From Streptomyces rubellomurinus (lineage in GTDB: Bacteria; Actinomycetota; Actinomycetes; Streptomycetales; Streptomycetaceae), in the NCBI RefSeq assembly GCF_000961885.1, contig NZ_JZKH01000054.1, forward strand, positions 1-52,440: a stretch of DNA of 52,440 bases, written 5' to 3'. Each line of letters starts with the position of its first letter. Position 1 is the first letter of the stretch. A program made the position numbers and the translations under genes. The notes below the pieces were generated by a model, which was given only the letters and a program-made list of their open reading frames with translations, searched no databases and had not been told where the DNA came from. Below are positions 39,708-48,366 of the stretch, piece by piece.

Positions 39708-40763
39708 ATGTCACCCACCCTGCCGCCCCGAGTGCTGATCCTCGGCTCCACCGGCTTCCTCGGACGCTGGCTGGCCCTCGAACTCCTCACCCAGGGCGTG
39801 CCGGTGGCCGCCGCCGTCCGCGGCGTCGGAGCCGCCGCCTGGCTGCGCAGATGGCTGCGCGACCACGGCGCCGACAGCGCCGAACTCACCACCGTCCCCG
39901 CCGACCTCACCCGGCCCGTCCTCGGCCTCTCGCCCGCGGACGACGCCCGGCTCGGGGAGGTCAGGGACGTGTACAACCTCGCCGCCCGCTACCGCTTCGG
40001 CCTCACCCGCGCCGAGGCCGAGCCCGTCAACCTGTACGGCGCGCTGAACGTCCTGCAGTGGGCGGCGGGCCGGCCGATGCTGCGGCGGATGGTCCACGTG
40101 TCCGGGTACCGCACCGGCAACGACCCGCAGCCGCGCTACCCGCTCGACCAGCCGGCCGTCGAGGCGCTGTACCGCGGCCTCGACGGGTACCTGGCCTCCA
40201 AGCGGCTCGCCGACGCCGCCGTCCGGGTCACCGCCCCCGGGCTCGGGGTGCCGCTCACCACCGTCAACCCGGCCAGCGTCATCGGGCACTCGCGCACCGG
40301 CGAGGCCGGGCAGCACATCGGCCTCGCCGAGATGGTCCGGCACCTGCACACCGGGCGGCTGGCGCTGCTGCCCAGCAGCAAGCGGACCTTCGTGCCGGTC
40401 GTGACGGTCGACCACCTGGCCCGGTTCCTCGCCGCCGTCCCCGAGTTCGACCGGGAGCCGGTCCAGGTGCACACCGTGCTCGACCCCAGTACCCCGTTCC
40501 TCCCCGACCTGATCGGGATGCTCGCCGCCCACCTCGATGTGCGCCCGCCCCGGGCCACCGTCCCGCCCGCCCTGGTGCGCAGGCTCCCGCGAGTGCTGAC
40601 CGGGAGCGCGCCGAAGAGCTTCGCGTTCCTGTCGGAGGAGCAGTACGACACGGCCTCCGCCGAGCGCCTGGCCGCCACCGTCGGCCTCACCCACCCGCCC
40701 GTGCTGCCCGCGCTCCAGCGCTGGGCGACGCGGCTGGTGGCGGACGGCTTCGGGGTGGCGTGA
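39708..40763 (+). CDS. extended SDR / thioester-reductase-like protein
   Basis: A 351-residue NAD(P)-dependent extended SDR. The Rossmann loop is VLILGSTGFLGRWLALEL (about 9-26, GxxGxxG), the NLAARYRFG block matches thioester reductase and NAD-epimerase families, the serine is in MVHVSGYRTG, and YxxxK is in LDGYLASKRLADA. ATG 39708 is eight bases after GGAG; GTG 39699 is less likely. There is no carrier or adenylation domain, so it is a stand-alone reductase. The substrate is unknown. Confidence 0.82.
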   Translation: MSPTLPPRVLILGSTGFLGRWLALELLTQGVPVAAAVRGVGAAAWLRRWLRDHGADSAELTTVPADLTRPVLGLSPADDARLGEVRDVYNLAARYRFGLTRAEAEPVNLYGALNVLQWAAGRPMLRRMVHVSGYRTGNDPQPRYPLDQPAVEALYRGLDGYLASKRLADAAVRVTAPGLGVPLTTVNPASVIGHSRTGEAGQHIGLAEMVRHLHTGRLALLPSSKRTFVPVVTVDHLARFLAAVPEFDREPVQVHTVLDPSTPFLPDLIGMLAAHLDVRPPRATVPPALVRRLPRVLTGSAPKSFAFLSEEQYDTASAERLAATVGLTHPPVLPALQRWATRLVADGFGVA

Positions 40764-40848
40764 GGGGGGGCTCGGCGCCCTCCGGGCCGATCCGCCATCC
40801 GGGCTCGGCGCGGCAGCCGTCGCGGCCGGCCGGTCGGATACTGACCGC

Positions 40849-41958
40849 ATGGTGAGCCGAGACGGCGCTGCGGGCCGGCGCGAGGTGTTGCGGGTCGGGG
40901 CGGCGGCGGTGCTGCTGGGCGTGGCGGGGTGCGGGAGCGGGGCCGCCCGGCGGGCGGGCGGTGCGACGGCCTCGGCCGGCCCGGCGTCCACCGGTTCGCC
41001 GGGCGCCGTGACCCCGGCGCCGTCCGGGAGCCCGTCCGGGAGTCCGTCCAGCAGTCCCGCCGGGAGCCCGTCCGGCAGCCCCGCCGGGAGCCCGTCCGCG
41101 CCGCCGAACCCGCCGCTGCCGAACCCGCCGCTGCCGAACCCGCCGCTGTGGCAGCCCGGCCCGGGCGAGCTGCAGCCGGACGTGAAGCGCCGCGCCGTCG
41201 AGCTGGTGGCCGCCCTCGGCGGGTGGCCGACCGGCGGGCAGGGTGCCGGGGCGGCGCGGGCCCGGGTGGCGGCGCTGGGCCTGCCGCCCGCCCTGGCGGA
41301 CCGGGCGGGCCCGTTGGCCCCGGCCGCGCCGGAGGCGAGCCTGGAGGTGATCGACGCCCAGTACGGCGGGCTGCTCGCCGACTCGGCCAGCGTGCTGGTG
41401 GTGTGCCGCCAGTGGCGCCGGCAGGCGGACGGTTCGGTGGCCGAGGGCGGCACCACGGTGGACGTCCGGCTGAGCCGGGCCGAGCCGCGCTGGACGGTCA
41501 CCGACCTGCGCCCGGGCGATCCCGGCCCGGCCGTCGCCCCGCCCGCCCCGGCGGTGGCCCGGGTGCTGGCCGAGCCGCGGATCGAGCTGCCGCCCGAGGC
41601 GGCGGCCGACCTGCGCAGCGGCAACGTCCACGACAGCGTGCTGGAGGCGATGCTGCGGCTGGCCGGCCCGTACACGCTGTCGGTGAGCGTGGTGCGGACC
41701 GGCCACCCCGTGGACGTGTTCGGGACGACCCGGCCCAGCGACCATCCGCTGGGCCGGGCCTTCGACGTGTGGCGGATCGACGGCCGGGCCGTGGTGGATC
41801 CGGCGACGCCCCGGCAGCTGGTCGAGTCCTTCATGCGGGACGCGGCCGCCGCTGGCTCGTACAACGTGGGCGGGCCGGTGGCGATCGCGGGGGCCGGCAA
41901 CCAGTTCTTCACCGACGACACCCACCACGACCACGTCCACGTCGGGTTCAACTCCTAG
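40849..41958 (+). CDS. lipoprotein with M15-like (D-Ala-D-Ala peptidase-type) zinc site
   Basis: A 369-residue exported lipoprotein. RREVLRVGAAAVLLGVAGC ends in a lipobox (VAGC, Cys28) and begins with an RR pair that might be Tat-like. A long linker of Ser-Pro-Gly repeats and three copies of NPPLP follows (about 55-105). Near the C-terminus, SDHPLGRAFDVW (SxHxxGxAxD) and HHDHVHVGF (HxH) give the zinc site of M15 carboxypeptidases; the catalytic glutamate is not obvious. It probably acts on peptidoglycan stem peptides. It is convergent with the M4 protease gene, stops 11 bases apart. Confidence 0.75.
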   Translation: MVSRDGAAGRREVLRVGAAAVLLGVAGCGSGAARRAGGATASAGPASTGSPGAVTPAPSGSPSGSPSSSPAGSPSGSPAGSPSAPPNPPLPNPPLPNPPLWQPGPGELQPDVKRRAVELVAALGGWPTGGQGAGAARARVAALGLPPALADRAGPLAPAAPEASLEVIDAQYGGLLADSASVLVVCRQWRRQADGSVAEGGTTVDVRLSRAEPRWTVTDLRPGDPGPAVAPPAPAVARVLAEPRIELPPEAAADLRSGNVHDSVLEAMLRLAGPYTLSVSVVRTGHPVDVFGTTRPSDHPLGRAFDVWRIDGRAVVDPATPRQLVESFMRDAAAAGSYNVGGPVAIAGAGNQFFTDDTHHDHVHVGFNS

Positions 41959-41972
41959 CCACAGGAGGCTAG
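41955..41972. terminator. short hairpin embracing both convergent stop codons
   Basis: CTAGCC (41955-41960) and GGCTAG (41967-41972) pair around a six-base loop. The plus-strand TAG (41956-41958) and the minus-strand TAG (41971-41969) lie one in each arm. Confidence 0.45.
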
Positions 41973-43564
41973 TTGACGTTGACCCCGCTCCAGGCCGCCG
42001 CGATCGCGTTGTACTCGGTGCTGCCGGCGCCGTACAGGTCGCGGGCGGCGTTGAGGGAGGCGGCGCGGGCGCCCTTGTAGTTCGTCGTGGAGGTCATGTA
42101 GACGGTCAGCGCGCGGTACCAGATCTTGGCGACCTTCTGGTTGCCGATGCCGGTGACCGTGGAGCCGTTGCAGGTCGGGCTGTTGTACGGGACGCCGTTG
42201 ACGGTCTTGCTGCCGCTGCCCTCGCTGGCCAGGTAGAACCAGTGGTTGCCGACGCCCGAGGAGTAGTGCACGTTGAGCTTGCCGACCGAACTGCTCCAGC
42301 AGTCCGCCGACTTGCCGTCCAGCGAGGGCTTGTCGAAGCGGCGCAGCCACGGCGGGGTGGACTGGTCGCTGAACAGGTAGTCGCCGGTGTCGAGGCTGTT
42401 GTTGGCGTACCACTCCACCATGGTGCCGAAGATGTCGCTGGTGGACTCGTTGAGGCCGCCGGACTCGCCGCTGTAGCGCAGGTTGGCGGTGGCGCTGGTG
42501 ACGCCGTGGGTCATCTCGTGGCCCATGGTGTCGAGGTCGACCTGCTCCGGGTCGGTGGTGCCGTTGCCGTCGCCGGTCATCATGCAGAAGCAGCTGTCGG
42601 ACCACTGGGCGTTGTCCCAGTTGGTGCCCACGTGGACGAACACGGTGGCGCCCCGGCCGTCGTTCTTGATGCCGCTGCGGCCGTGCACGTTCTTGTAGTA
42701 GTCGTACGTCCAGGCGGTGTTGGCGTGGGCGTCGACGGCCGCGGTGGAGCGGTCGGTGGAGAACTTCTTCCCGTCGCCCCAGACGTTGGTGGCGCTGGTG
42801 AAGGCGACGCCGGAGCCGGCGCTGATCGAGCTGGAGCTGAGGTTCTTGGCGTCCTTGGTGACGTGGCCGCGGACCGGGTCCGTGAGGGTGTAGCCGCCGC
42901 CCGACTGGGCGGTGGTGTCGATGGTCACGGTGCCGGTGTACTCGGAGTTGCCGGTGCCGGAGGCCTCGTGCTCGGCGTCGTAGGCCTCGATCTGCTCGCC
43001 GGTGGCGGCGTCGGTGACGACGATCCGCCCGGCCGGCTGGCCGTGTTCGCCGGTGCCCTCGACGGTGGTGCGCCAGGCCAGGCGCGGGGTGCCGTCGGCG
43101 GCCCAGACGACCAGTTCGGGGGTGCTGGTGGCGTCCTTGACGCCGGGTGCGGCGGAGAGCGCGTTGGCGGCGCCGGACTGCGCGGGCACCTTGGGGACGG
43201 TGGACTTGACGGCGGCGTCGTGGGCGGCGGCGCGGGAGGAGTCCTTCAGTCTGCCGCGGGCGTCCTGGTGGACGACCAGGTCGCCGCCGACGACCGGCAG
43301 GCCCTGGTAGGTGCGGTCGAAGCGGACGTGCGAGCTGCCGTCCTGGTCGAGCACGACGTCCTTGAGGACGAGGTCCTGGCCGGCGCCGAAGCCGAACACC
43401 CCGGAGTTCCGGGCGACGTTGGCGCGGGCCTGGGCGATCGCGGCCTCGCGCATGCCGGGGGCGGCCGAGGCGGTGGTGGCGGGGACGGTCACGGCGGTCA
43501 GGGCCGCGACGACGGCTATCGCGCCCGCTGCGAGGGCACGACGGGAGGAGGTGTTGGGGAACAC
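41969..43564 (-). CDS. secreted M4 (thermolysin-like) neutral metalloprotease
   Basis: A 531-residue preproenzyme. Residues 1-35 form a signal peptide (RRALAAGAIAVVAALTAV, ASA). A fungalysin/thermolysin propeptide follows (RFDRTYQGLPVVGGDLVVHQD), then the zinc site HEMTH (H349, E350, H353) and GGLNESTSD with the third ligand E373; HYSSGVGNHWFYLA near the C-terminus is the usual M4 block with the catalytic histidine. Length is normal. It is secreted and self-processed. A promoter candidate lies upstream at 43633-43661. Confidence 0.95.
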   Translation of the reverse strand: MFPNTSSRRALAAGAIAVVAALTAVTVPATTASAAPGMREAAIAQARANVARNSGVFGFGAGQDLVLKDVVLDQDGSSHVRFDRTYQGLPVVGGDLVVHQDARGRLKDSSRAAAHDAAVKSTVPKVPAQSGAANALSAAPGVKDATSTPELVVWAADGTPRLAWRTTVEGTGEHGQPAGRIVVTDAATGEQIEAYDAEHEASGTGNSEYTGTVTIDTTAQSGGGYTLTDPVRGHVTKDAKNLSSSSISAGSGVAFTSATNVWGDGKKFSTDRSTAAVDAHANTAWTYDYYKNVHGRSGIKNDGRGATVFVHVGTNWDNAQWSDSCFCMMTGDGNGTTDPEQVDLDTMGHEMTHGVTSATANLRYSGESGGLNESTSDIFGTMVEWYANNSLDTGDYLFSDQSTPPWLRRFDKPSLDGKSADCWSSSVGKLNVHYSSGVGNHWFYLASEGSGSKTVNGVPYNSPTCNGSTVTGIGNQKVAKIWYRALTVYMTSTTNYKGARAASLNAARDLYGAGSTEYNAIAAAWSGVNVN

Positions 43565-43632
43565 TCCGGCTCCTGTGGGGGTAGGGGCAGGGAAAAGAGC
43601 TGGACCGAGATTGACGGCGGCCGGTCATGGTC

Positions 43633-43661
43633 AGCTAGAGGGAAGGTCATATCTTTGCCAA
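43633..43661 (-). promoter_or_regulatory. candidate promoter of the M4 protease gene
   Basis: Read leftward, TTGGCA (43661-43656) and CTAGCT (43638-43633) are 17 bases apart and fit a housekeeping -35/-10 pair loosely, inside an A/T-rich patch rare in this window. The leader to the start codon at 43564 would be about 60 bases. Confidence 0.4.
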
Positions 43662-43719
43662 GTTGTGTCCTGTTCAAATCAAAATGACCGGACGTCAACC
43701 GCCCCCCTAGGCTGTCGCC

Positions 43720-44571
43720 GTGACGATCGAACACCCGCCCACGCGCCCGCCCGGCCCCGACCCCGACCCCGACGCCCCGCTGCTGCGCACCCGCGGCGTG
43801 GACGTCGTGCGCGACGGCCGGTACCTGCTGCGCGGCATCGACCTGACCATCCGCCCCGGCGAGCACTGGGCGCTGCTCGGCCCGAACGGCGCCGGGAAGT
43901 CCACCCTGCTCGCCCTGCTCGGCGCCGTCTCCCACCCCACCCGCGGCGAGGTCGACGTGCTCGGCCGCCGGCTCGGCCGGGTCGACGTCCGCGAGCTGCG
44001 CGCCCACCTCGGCCACGTCGACCCCCGCCACCCGCTGCGCTCCCCGCTGAGCGTGCGCGAGGTGGTGCTCACCGGCCACGCCGGCACCATCGAGCCCGAC
44101 CTGTACCGCAAGCCCGCCCCCGAGACGGTCGACCGGGCCGAGCTGCTGATCGCCACCCTCGGCATGACCGCGCTCGCCGATGCCCCGTGGACCACCCTCT
44201 CCCAGGGCGAGCGCGGCCGGGCCCTGATCGCCCGCGCGCTGATGCCCAGCCCCCGCCTGCTGCTGCTCGACGAGCCCGCCACCGGCCTCGACCTGACCGC
44301 CCGCGAACTGCTGCTGGACAGCCTCGACCTGCTGCGCCACCAGCACCCGGAGCTGGCCAGCGTGCTGGTCACCCACCACCTGGAGGAGCTGCCGGAGAGC
44401 ACCACCCACGCCCTGCTGCTGCGCGGCGGGGAGCGCGTGGCCGCCGGGCCGGTGGAGCGGGTGATGACCACGGAGCTGATCAGCGAGACCTTCGGCCACC
44501 CGATCCGGATCACCCGCCACGAGGGCCGCTGGACGGCCCGGGCCGCCGCCCGCCGGGCACCGGAACGGTAA
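43720..44571 (+). CDS. ABC transporter ATPase, stand-alone (ModF/YlmA-like)
   Basis: A 283-residue ABC ATPase from GTG 43720. Walker A is LLGPNGAGKSTLLALL (about 51-66), the signature is TLSQGERGRALIARALM, Walker B is LLLLDEPATGLDL, and the H-loop is LVTHHLEELP. No permease gene is adjacent. The sequence is of the type seen in putative iron or molybdate ATPases that lack their own permease. The efe iron operon starts 132 bases downstream, but the ATPase has no visible iron box itself. Confidence 0.88.
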   Translation: MTIEHPPTRPPGPDPDPDAPLLRTRGVDVVRDGRYLLRGIDLTIRPGEHWALLGPNGAGKSTLLALLGAVSHPTRGEVDVLGRRLGRVDVRELRAHLGHVDPRHPLRSPLSVREVVLTGHAGTIEPDLYRKPAPETVDRAELLIATLGMTALADAPWTTLSQGERGRALIARALMPSPRLLLLDEPATGLDLTARELLLDSLDLLRHQHPELASVLVTHHLEELPESTTHALLLRGGERVAAGPVERVMTTELISETFGHPIRITRHEGRWTARAAARRAPER

Positions 44572-44611
44572 CGGTCAGGGGGGTGGGTGTGGAAGGTAAA
44601 GCATTCCTACG

Positions 44612-44630
44612 TAAGGTATGCCTTAGCTAA
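44612..44630. promoter_or_regulatory. IdeR/DmdR-type iron box before efeO
   Basis: TAAGGTATGCCTTAGCTAA agrees with the actinobacterial iron-box consensus TWAGGTTAGSCTWACCTWA at 16 of 19 positions. It lies 74 bases upstream of the efeO start, where iron-loaded DmdR/IdeR would block transcription. It contains the exact inverted repeat TAAGG-N4-CCTTA. Confidence 0.8.
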
Positions 44631-44703
44631 TGAGGAGGCTCCGGTTCCGGCCGGTGCTTTACCCCGCCTTGGCACCCCCATGCCCTTTTCCGTTGGAGCC
44701 CGT

Positions 44704-45852
44704 ATGTCCGCCCGCCGCCGTTCCACCGCAGCCGCGCTGCTCACCCTCGCCGTGGCCACCGCCGCCCTGGCCGGCTGCGCCGCCAAGAAGGACGACAAGG
44801 CCGGCGACGCGGACGCGGTCAAGGTGAACGCCACCGACAGCGCCTGCGAGGTCTCGAAGACGACCTTCCCGGCCGGGCACGTCGTGCTGGACATCAGCAA
44901 CAAGGGCTCCAAGACGACCGAGGTCTACGTCTACGGCGAGGGCGACAAGATCGTCACCGAGCGCGAGAACATCGGCCCCGGCACCAAGGCCAGCATCAAC
45001 GCCGAGATCAAGGCCGGCTCGTACGAGATCGCCTGCAAGCCCGGCATGGTCGGCGACGGCATCCGCCAGAAGATCACCGTCACCGGCGCGAGCGGCAGCG
45101 CCGCCCCGGCCGACCCGCGGCTGGCCGGCGCCGTCGACGCCTACCGGAAGTACGCGCAGGAGCAGGCGGACGCCACCATCCCGGCCGTCGAGGCCTTCGC
45201 GGGCGCGATCAAGGCCGGCGACCTGGAGAAGGCCAAGTCGCTGTACGCGCCCTCGCGCACCGGCTGGGAGCGCACCGAGCCGGTCGCCGAGAGCTTCGGC
45301 GACGTCGACCCGAAGACCGACACCCGCGAGGACAAGGTCGAGCAGGGCCAGAAGTGGACCGGCTGGCACCGGCTGGAGAAGGCGCTCTGGGCCGACGCGA
45401 AGATCGGCGACGAGGAGAAGACCCTCGCCGACCAGCTGGTCGCCGACCTGAAGGACTGGCAGAAGAAGATCCCCTCCGCCGAGATCACCGCCACCAGCAT
45501 GGCCAACGGCGCCAAGGAACTGCTGGACGAGGTCGCCACCAACAAGATCACCGGCGAGGAGGACCGCTACAGCCACACCGACCTGGCCGACTTCCAGGCC
45601 AACGTCGAGGGCGCGCAGAAGGCCTACGAGCTGCTGAAGCCGGTCGCCGCCGAGAAGGACCCGGAGCTGTCCAAGACCCTGGACTCCGAGTTCACCGCCA
45701 TCAACGCCCTGCTCGCCAAGTACAAGCAGGCGGACGGCACCTTCACGTCCTACGACAAGGTCACCGAGGCCGAGCGCAAGGCCTTCTCCGACGCGGTCAA
45801 CTCGCTGGGCGAGCCGCTGTCGAAGCTGGCCGCCGCCGTGGTCGTGAAGTAG
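44704..45852 (+). CDS. efeO: EfeO, periplasmic-side component of the EfeUOB iron uptake system
   Basis: A 382-residue lipoprotein. The lipobox is LAGC (Cys25). A cupredoxin-like domain comes first (about 35-140, with ACEVSKTTFPAGHVVLDISNKG), then an M75/imelysin-like helical domain with the metal-binding HxxE motif in TGWHRLEKALW (H222, E225). I start at ATG 44704 with GGAG upstream. EfeO binds ferrous or ferric iron outside the membrane and hands it to EfeU. It heads an operon with efeB and efeU behind an iron box. Confidence 0.95.
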   Translation: MSARRRSTAAALLTLAVATAALAGCAAKKDDKAGDADAVKVNATDSACEVSKTTFPAGHVVLDISNKGSKTTEVYVYGEGDKIVTERENIGPGTKASINAEIKAGSYEIACKPGMVGDGIRQKITVTGASGSAAPADPRLAGAVDAYRKYAQEQADATIPAVEAFAGAIKAGDLEKAKSLYAPSRTGWERTEPVAESFGDVDPKTDTREDKVEQGQKWTGWHRLEKALWADAKIGDEEKTLADQLVADLKDWQKKIPSAEITATSMANGAKELLDEVATNKITGEEDRYSHTDLADFQANVEGAQKAYELLKPVAAEKDPELSKTLDSEFTAINALLAKYKQADGTFTSYDKVTEAERKAFSDAVNSLGEPLSKLAAAVVVK

Positions 45853-45878
45853 CCGACCAGCGGCAGCGGTTCACCCGC

Positions 45879-45900
45879 ACCGGGGCCGCTCGGCCCCGGT
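45879..45900 (+). terminator. hairpin between efeO and efeB
   Basis: ACCGGGGCCG (45879-45888) pairs with CGGCCCCGGT (45891-45900), extended by GGTTC/GAACC. As the operon continues, it probably attenuates transcription or protects the efeO message 3' end rather than stopping all polymerases. Short CAGCACAGCAGT direct repeats follow (about 45905-45950). Confidence 0.55.
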
Positions 45901-45974
45901 GAACCAGCACCGAGCAGTTCAGCACAGCAGTCCAGCACAGCAGTTCAGCGAGAACGAGAAGGGCCCGGCCGCCG

Positions 45975-47303
45975 ATGGACGCCGAGAACCAGCAGCAGAA
46001 CGAGACGCCGGCCGGCACCGACGCCACCGCCACCGCCACCGCCACGACCGCACCCCGCAGCGCCGTCAGCCGTCGCGCGGTGATCGGCTGGGCCGGCGCG
46101 GGCGTCGCGCTCGGCGCCGCCGCGGTCGGCTCGGTGGCCGCCGCCACCCGGCAGGACGACGACCCGGCCCCCGCCGCGGCCGCGCAGCCCGCCGCCGAGG
46201 TGCCGTTCTACGGCGAGCACCAGGCCGGCATCGCCACGCCCGTCCAGGACCGCCTGCACTTCGCCGCCTTCGACGTCTCCGAGCGCGCCACCCGGGACTC
46301 CCTGGTCAAGATGCTCAAGGAGTGGACGAAGGCCGCCGCCGCGATGACCGGCGGCCGCGAGGTCGGCACCGGCGCCGCCACCGGCCTGCCCGAGGCGCCG
46401 CCGGACGACACCGGCGAGGCGCTCGGCCTGCCCGCCTCCCGGCTCACCCTCACCATCGGCTTCGGGCCCACCCTGTTCGAGAAGGACGGCGTCGACCGCT
46501 TCGGCCTCAAGGCCAAGCGGCCCGAGGCGCTGATCGACCTGCCGGGCTTCAAGGGCGACAAGCTCGACCCGCTGCGCAGCGGCGGCGACATCTGCGTCCA
46601 GGCCTGCGCCGACGACCCGCAGGTCGCCGTGCACGCGATCCGCAACCTGGCCCGGATCGGCATGGGCACCGTCAGCATCCGCTGGTCGCAGCTCGGCTTC
46701 GGCAAGACCTCCTCCACCACCCCGGACGCGCAGACCCCGCGCAACCTGCTCGGCTTCAAGGACGGCACCCACAACATCGCGGGCACCGACACCGACAAGC
46801 TGGCCGAGCACGTCTGGGCCGCCCCCGGCGACGGCGCCGACTGGATGACCGGCGGCTCCTACCTCGTCGCCCGGCGCATCCGGATGCACATCGAGACCTG
46901 GGACCGCACCTCGCTCAAGGAGCAGGAGGACGTCTTCGGCCGCACCAAGGGCGAGGGTGCCCCGTACGGCAAGGCCAAGGAGCACGACGCGCCCGACCTG
47001 AAGGCGATGCCCGCCGACTCGCACGTCGCCCTCGCGCACCCGGACGCCAACGGCGGCCTGATGATCCTGCGCCGCGGCTTCTCCTTCACCGACGGCACGG
47101 ACGGCCTCGGCCGCCTCGACGCCGGCCTGTTCTTCCTCGCCTACCAGCGCGACAGCCGCAAGGCCTTCGTGCCGCTGCAGCAGCGGCTCGCGGGCAGCGA
47201 CAAGCTCAACGAGTACATCCAGCACGTCGGCTCCGCCCACTTCGCCTGCCCGGCGGGCGTGCGCAAGCCGGGGGAGTGGTGGGGCCAGGCCCTGTTCGGC
47301 TGA
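45975..47303 (+). CDS. efeB: EfeB, Tat-exported DyP-type heme peroxidase
   Basis: A 442-residue dye-decolourising peroxidase. The N-terminus is a Tat signal (SRRAVIGWAGAGVALGAAA; twin arginines about 32-33). The DyP hallmark GxxDG is LGFKDGTHN (D263), and the proximal-heme region follows LAHPDANGGLMILRRGFSF. Exported folded, it oxidises ferrous to ferric iron, or frees iron from heme, for EfeU. It lies between efeO and efeU, the typical O-B-U order of actinobacterial operons. Confidence 0.95.
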   Translation: MDAENQQQNETPAGTDATATATATTAPRSAVSRRAVIGWAGAGVALGAAAVGSVAAATRQDDDPAPAAAAQPAAEVPFYGEHQAGIATPVQDRLHFAAFDVSERATRDSLVKMLKEWTKAAAAMTGGREVGTGAATGLPEAPPDDTGEALGLPASRLTLTIGFGPTLFEKDGVDRFGLKAKRPEALIDLPGFKGDKLDPLRSGGDICVQACADDPQVAVHAIRNLARIGMGTVSIRWSQLGFGKTSSTTPDAQTPRNLLGFKDGTHNIAGTDTDKLAEHVWAAPGDGADWMTGGSYLVARRIRMHIETWDRTSLKEQEDVFGRTKGEGAPYGKAKEHDAPDLKAMPADSHVALAHPDANGGLMILRRGFSFTDGTDGLGRLDAGLFFLAYQRDSRKAFVPLQQRLAGSDKLNEYIQHVGSAHFACPAGVRKPGEWWGQALFG

Positions 47304-47345
47304 CCCCCCGTCCCCCACGTACCTCAACCCCCTCCAGGAGCCCGC

Positions 47346-48191
47346 GTGTTCGGCAACTACCTGATCGGCCTGCGCGAAGGCCTCGAAGCCAGCCTGGTCG
47401 TCTGCATCCTGATCGCCTACCTGGTCAAGACCGGCCGCCGGGACAAGCTGCCGCCGGTGTGGACCGGCGTGCTGACGGCCGTGGTGCTGAGCATGGCCTT
47501 CGGGGCCGTGCTGCAGTTCGGCTCCTCGCAGCTCACCTTCGAGGCCCAGGAGGCGCTCGGCGGCTCGCTGTCGATCATCTCGGTCGGCCTGGTGACCTGG
47601 ATGGTGTTCTGGATGCGCCGCACCGCGCGGCACCTGAAGACCGAGCTGCACGGCAAGCTGGACGCGGCGATCGCGATGGGCACGACGGCGCTGGTGGTCA
47701 CCGCCTTCCTGGCGGTCGGCCGCGAGGGCCTGGAGACGGCGCTGTTCATCTGGACGGCCGTGCAGGCGACGGAGGACGGCTGGAACCCGCTGGTCGGCGC
47801 CGCGCTCGGCCTGCTCACCTCGGTGGTGCTCGGCTGGCTGTTCTACCGCGGCGCGCTGAAGATCAACCTGGCGAAGTTCTTCACCTGGACCGGCGCGATG
47901 CTGGTCGTCGTGGCCGCCGGCGTGCTCGCCTACGGCGTGCACGACCTGCAGGAGGCCGGCTGGCTGCCGGGCCTGCACGAGCTCGCCTTCGACATCTCCA
48001 GCACCATCCCCAAGGACAGCTGGTACGGCACCCTGCTGAAGGGCGTGTTCAACTTCCAGCCGGACCCGACCGTGCTGCAGCTGGTGGTCTGGCTGCTCTA
48101 CCTGGTGCCGACGCTGGCCGTCTTCTTCAACGTCCTCGGCGGCGGCAAGGCGAAGCCGGCCAAGACTCCGGCAGTCAAGTCCGCCGCCTGA
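47346..48191 (+). CDS. efeU: EfeU, FTR1-family iron permease
   Basis: A 281-residue permease of seven membrane helices from GTG 47346 (CAGGAG upstream). The iron-binding REGLE motif occurs twice, at 10-14 (GLREGLEASLV) and 126-130 (GREGLETALF), as in Ftr1/EfeU. It takes iron across the membrane, working with EfeO and EfeB. A strong terminator follows. Confidence 0.95.
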   Translation: MFGNYLIGLREGLEASLVVCILIAYLVKTGRRDKLPPVWTGVLTAVVLSMAFGAVLQFGSSQLTFEAQEALGGSLSIISVGLVTWMVFWMRRTARHLKTELHGKLDAAIAMGTTALVVTAFLAVGREGLETALFIWTAVQATEDGWNPLVGAALGLLTSVVLGWLFYRGALKINLAKFFTWTGAMLVVVAAGVLAYGVHDLQEAGWLPGLHELAFDISSTIPKDSWYGTLLKGVFNFQPDPTVLQLVVWLLYLVPTLAVFFNVLGGGKAKPAKTPAVKSAA

Positions 48192-48206
48192 CACGGCACT
48201 TCACCA

Positions 48207-48242
48207 CCGCGCCCCGCCCGGCACCCGCCGGGCGGGGCGCGG
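48207..48242 (+). terminator. 16-bp hairpin terminator of the efe operon
   Basis: CCGCGCCCCGCCCGGC (48207-48222) and its exact complement (48227-48242) enclose the loop ACCC. It ends the iron-uptake operon 15 bases after efeU. Confidence 0.85.
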
Positions 48243-48366
48243 TCGTGTCCGGTCGACGTCATCCCGGTGGGTGACGCCGGTACCTCGCCGGGAGTACGAA
48301 CGGCGTCGGAACGTTTACCTCCGCGGGCCGACTCGATCCGGCGCCGCGGAATCTAGCGTCTGTCCC

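Noticed and set aside
48247..48366. An ECF-sigma promoter (GGAAC at 48306) before the second hydrolase
   Set aside because: A GGAAC element is present, but no convincing -10 partner at the right spacing could be picked, so I do not list it as a feature.
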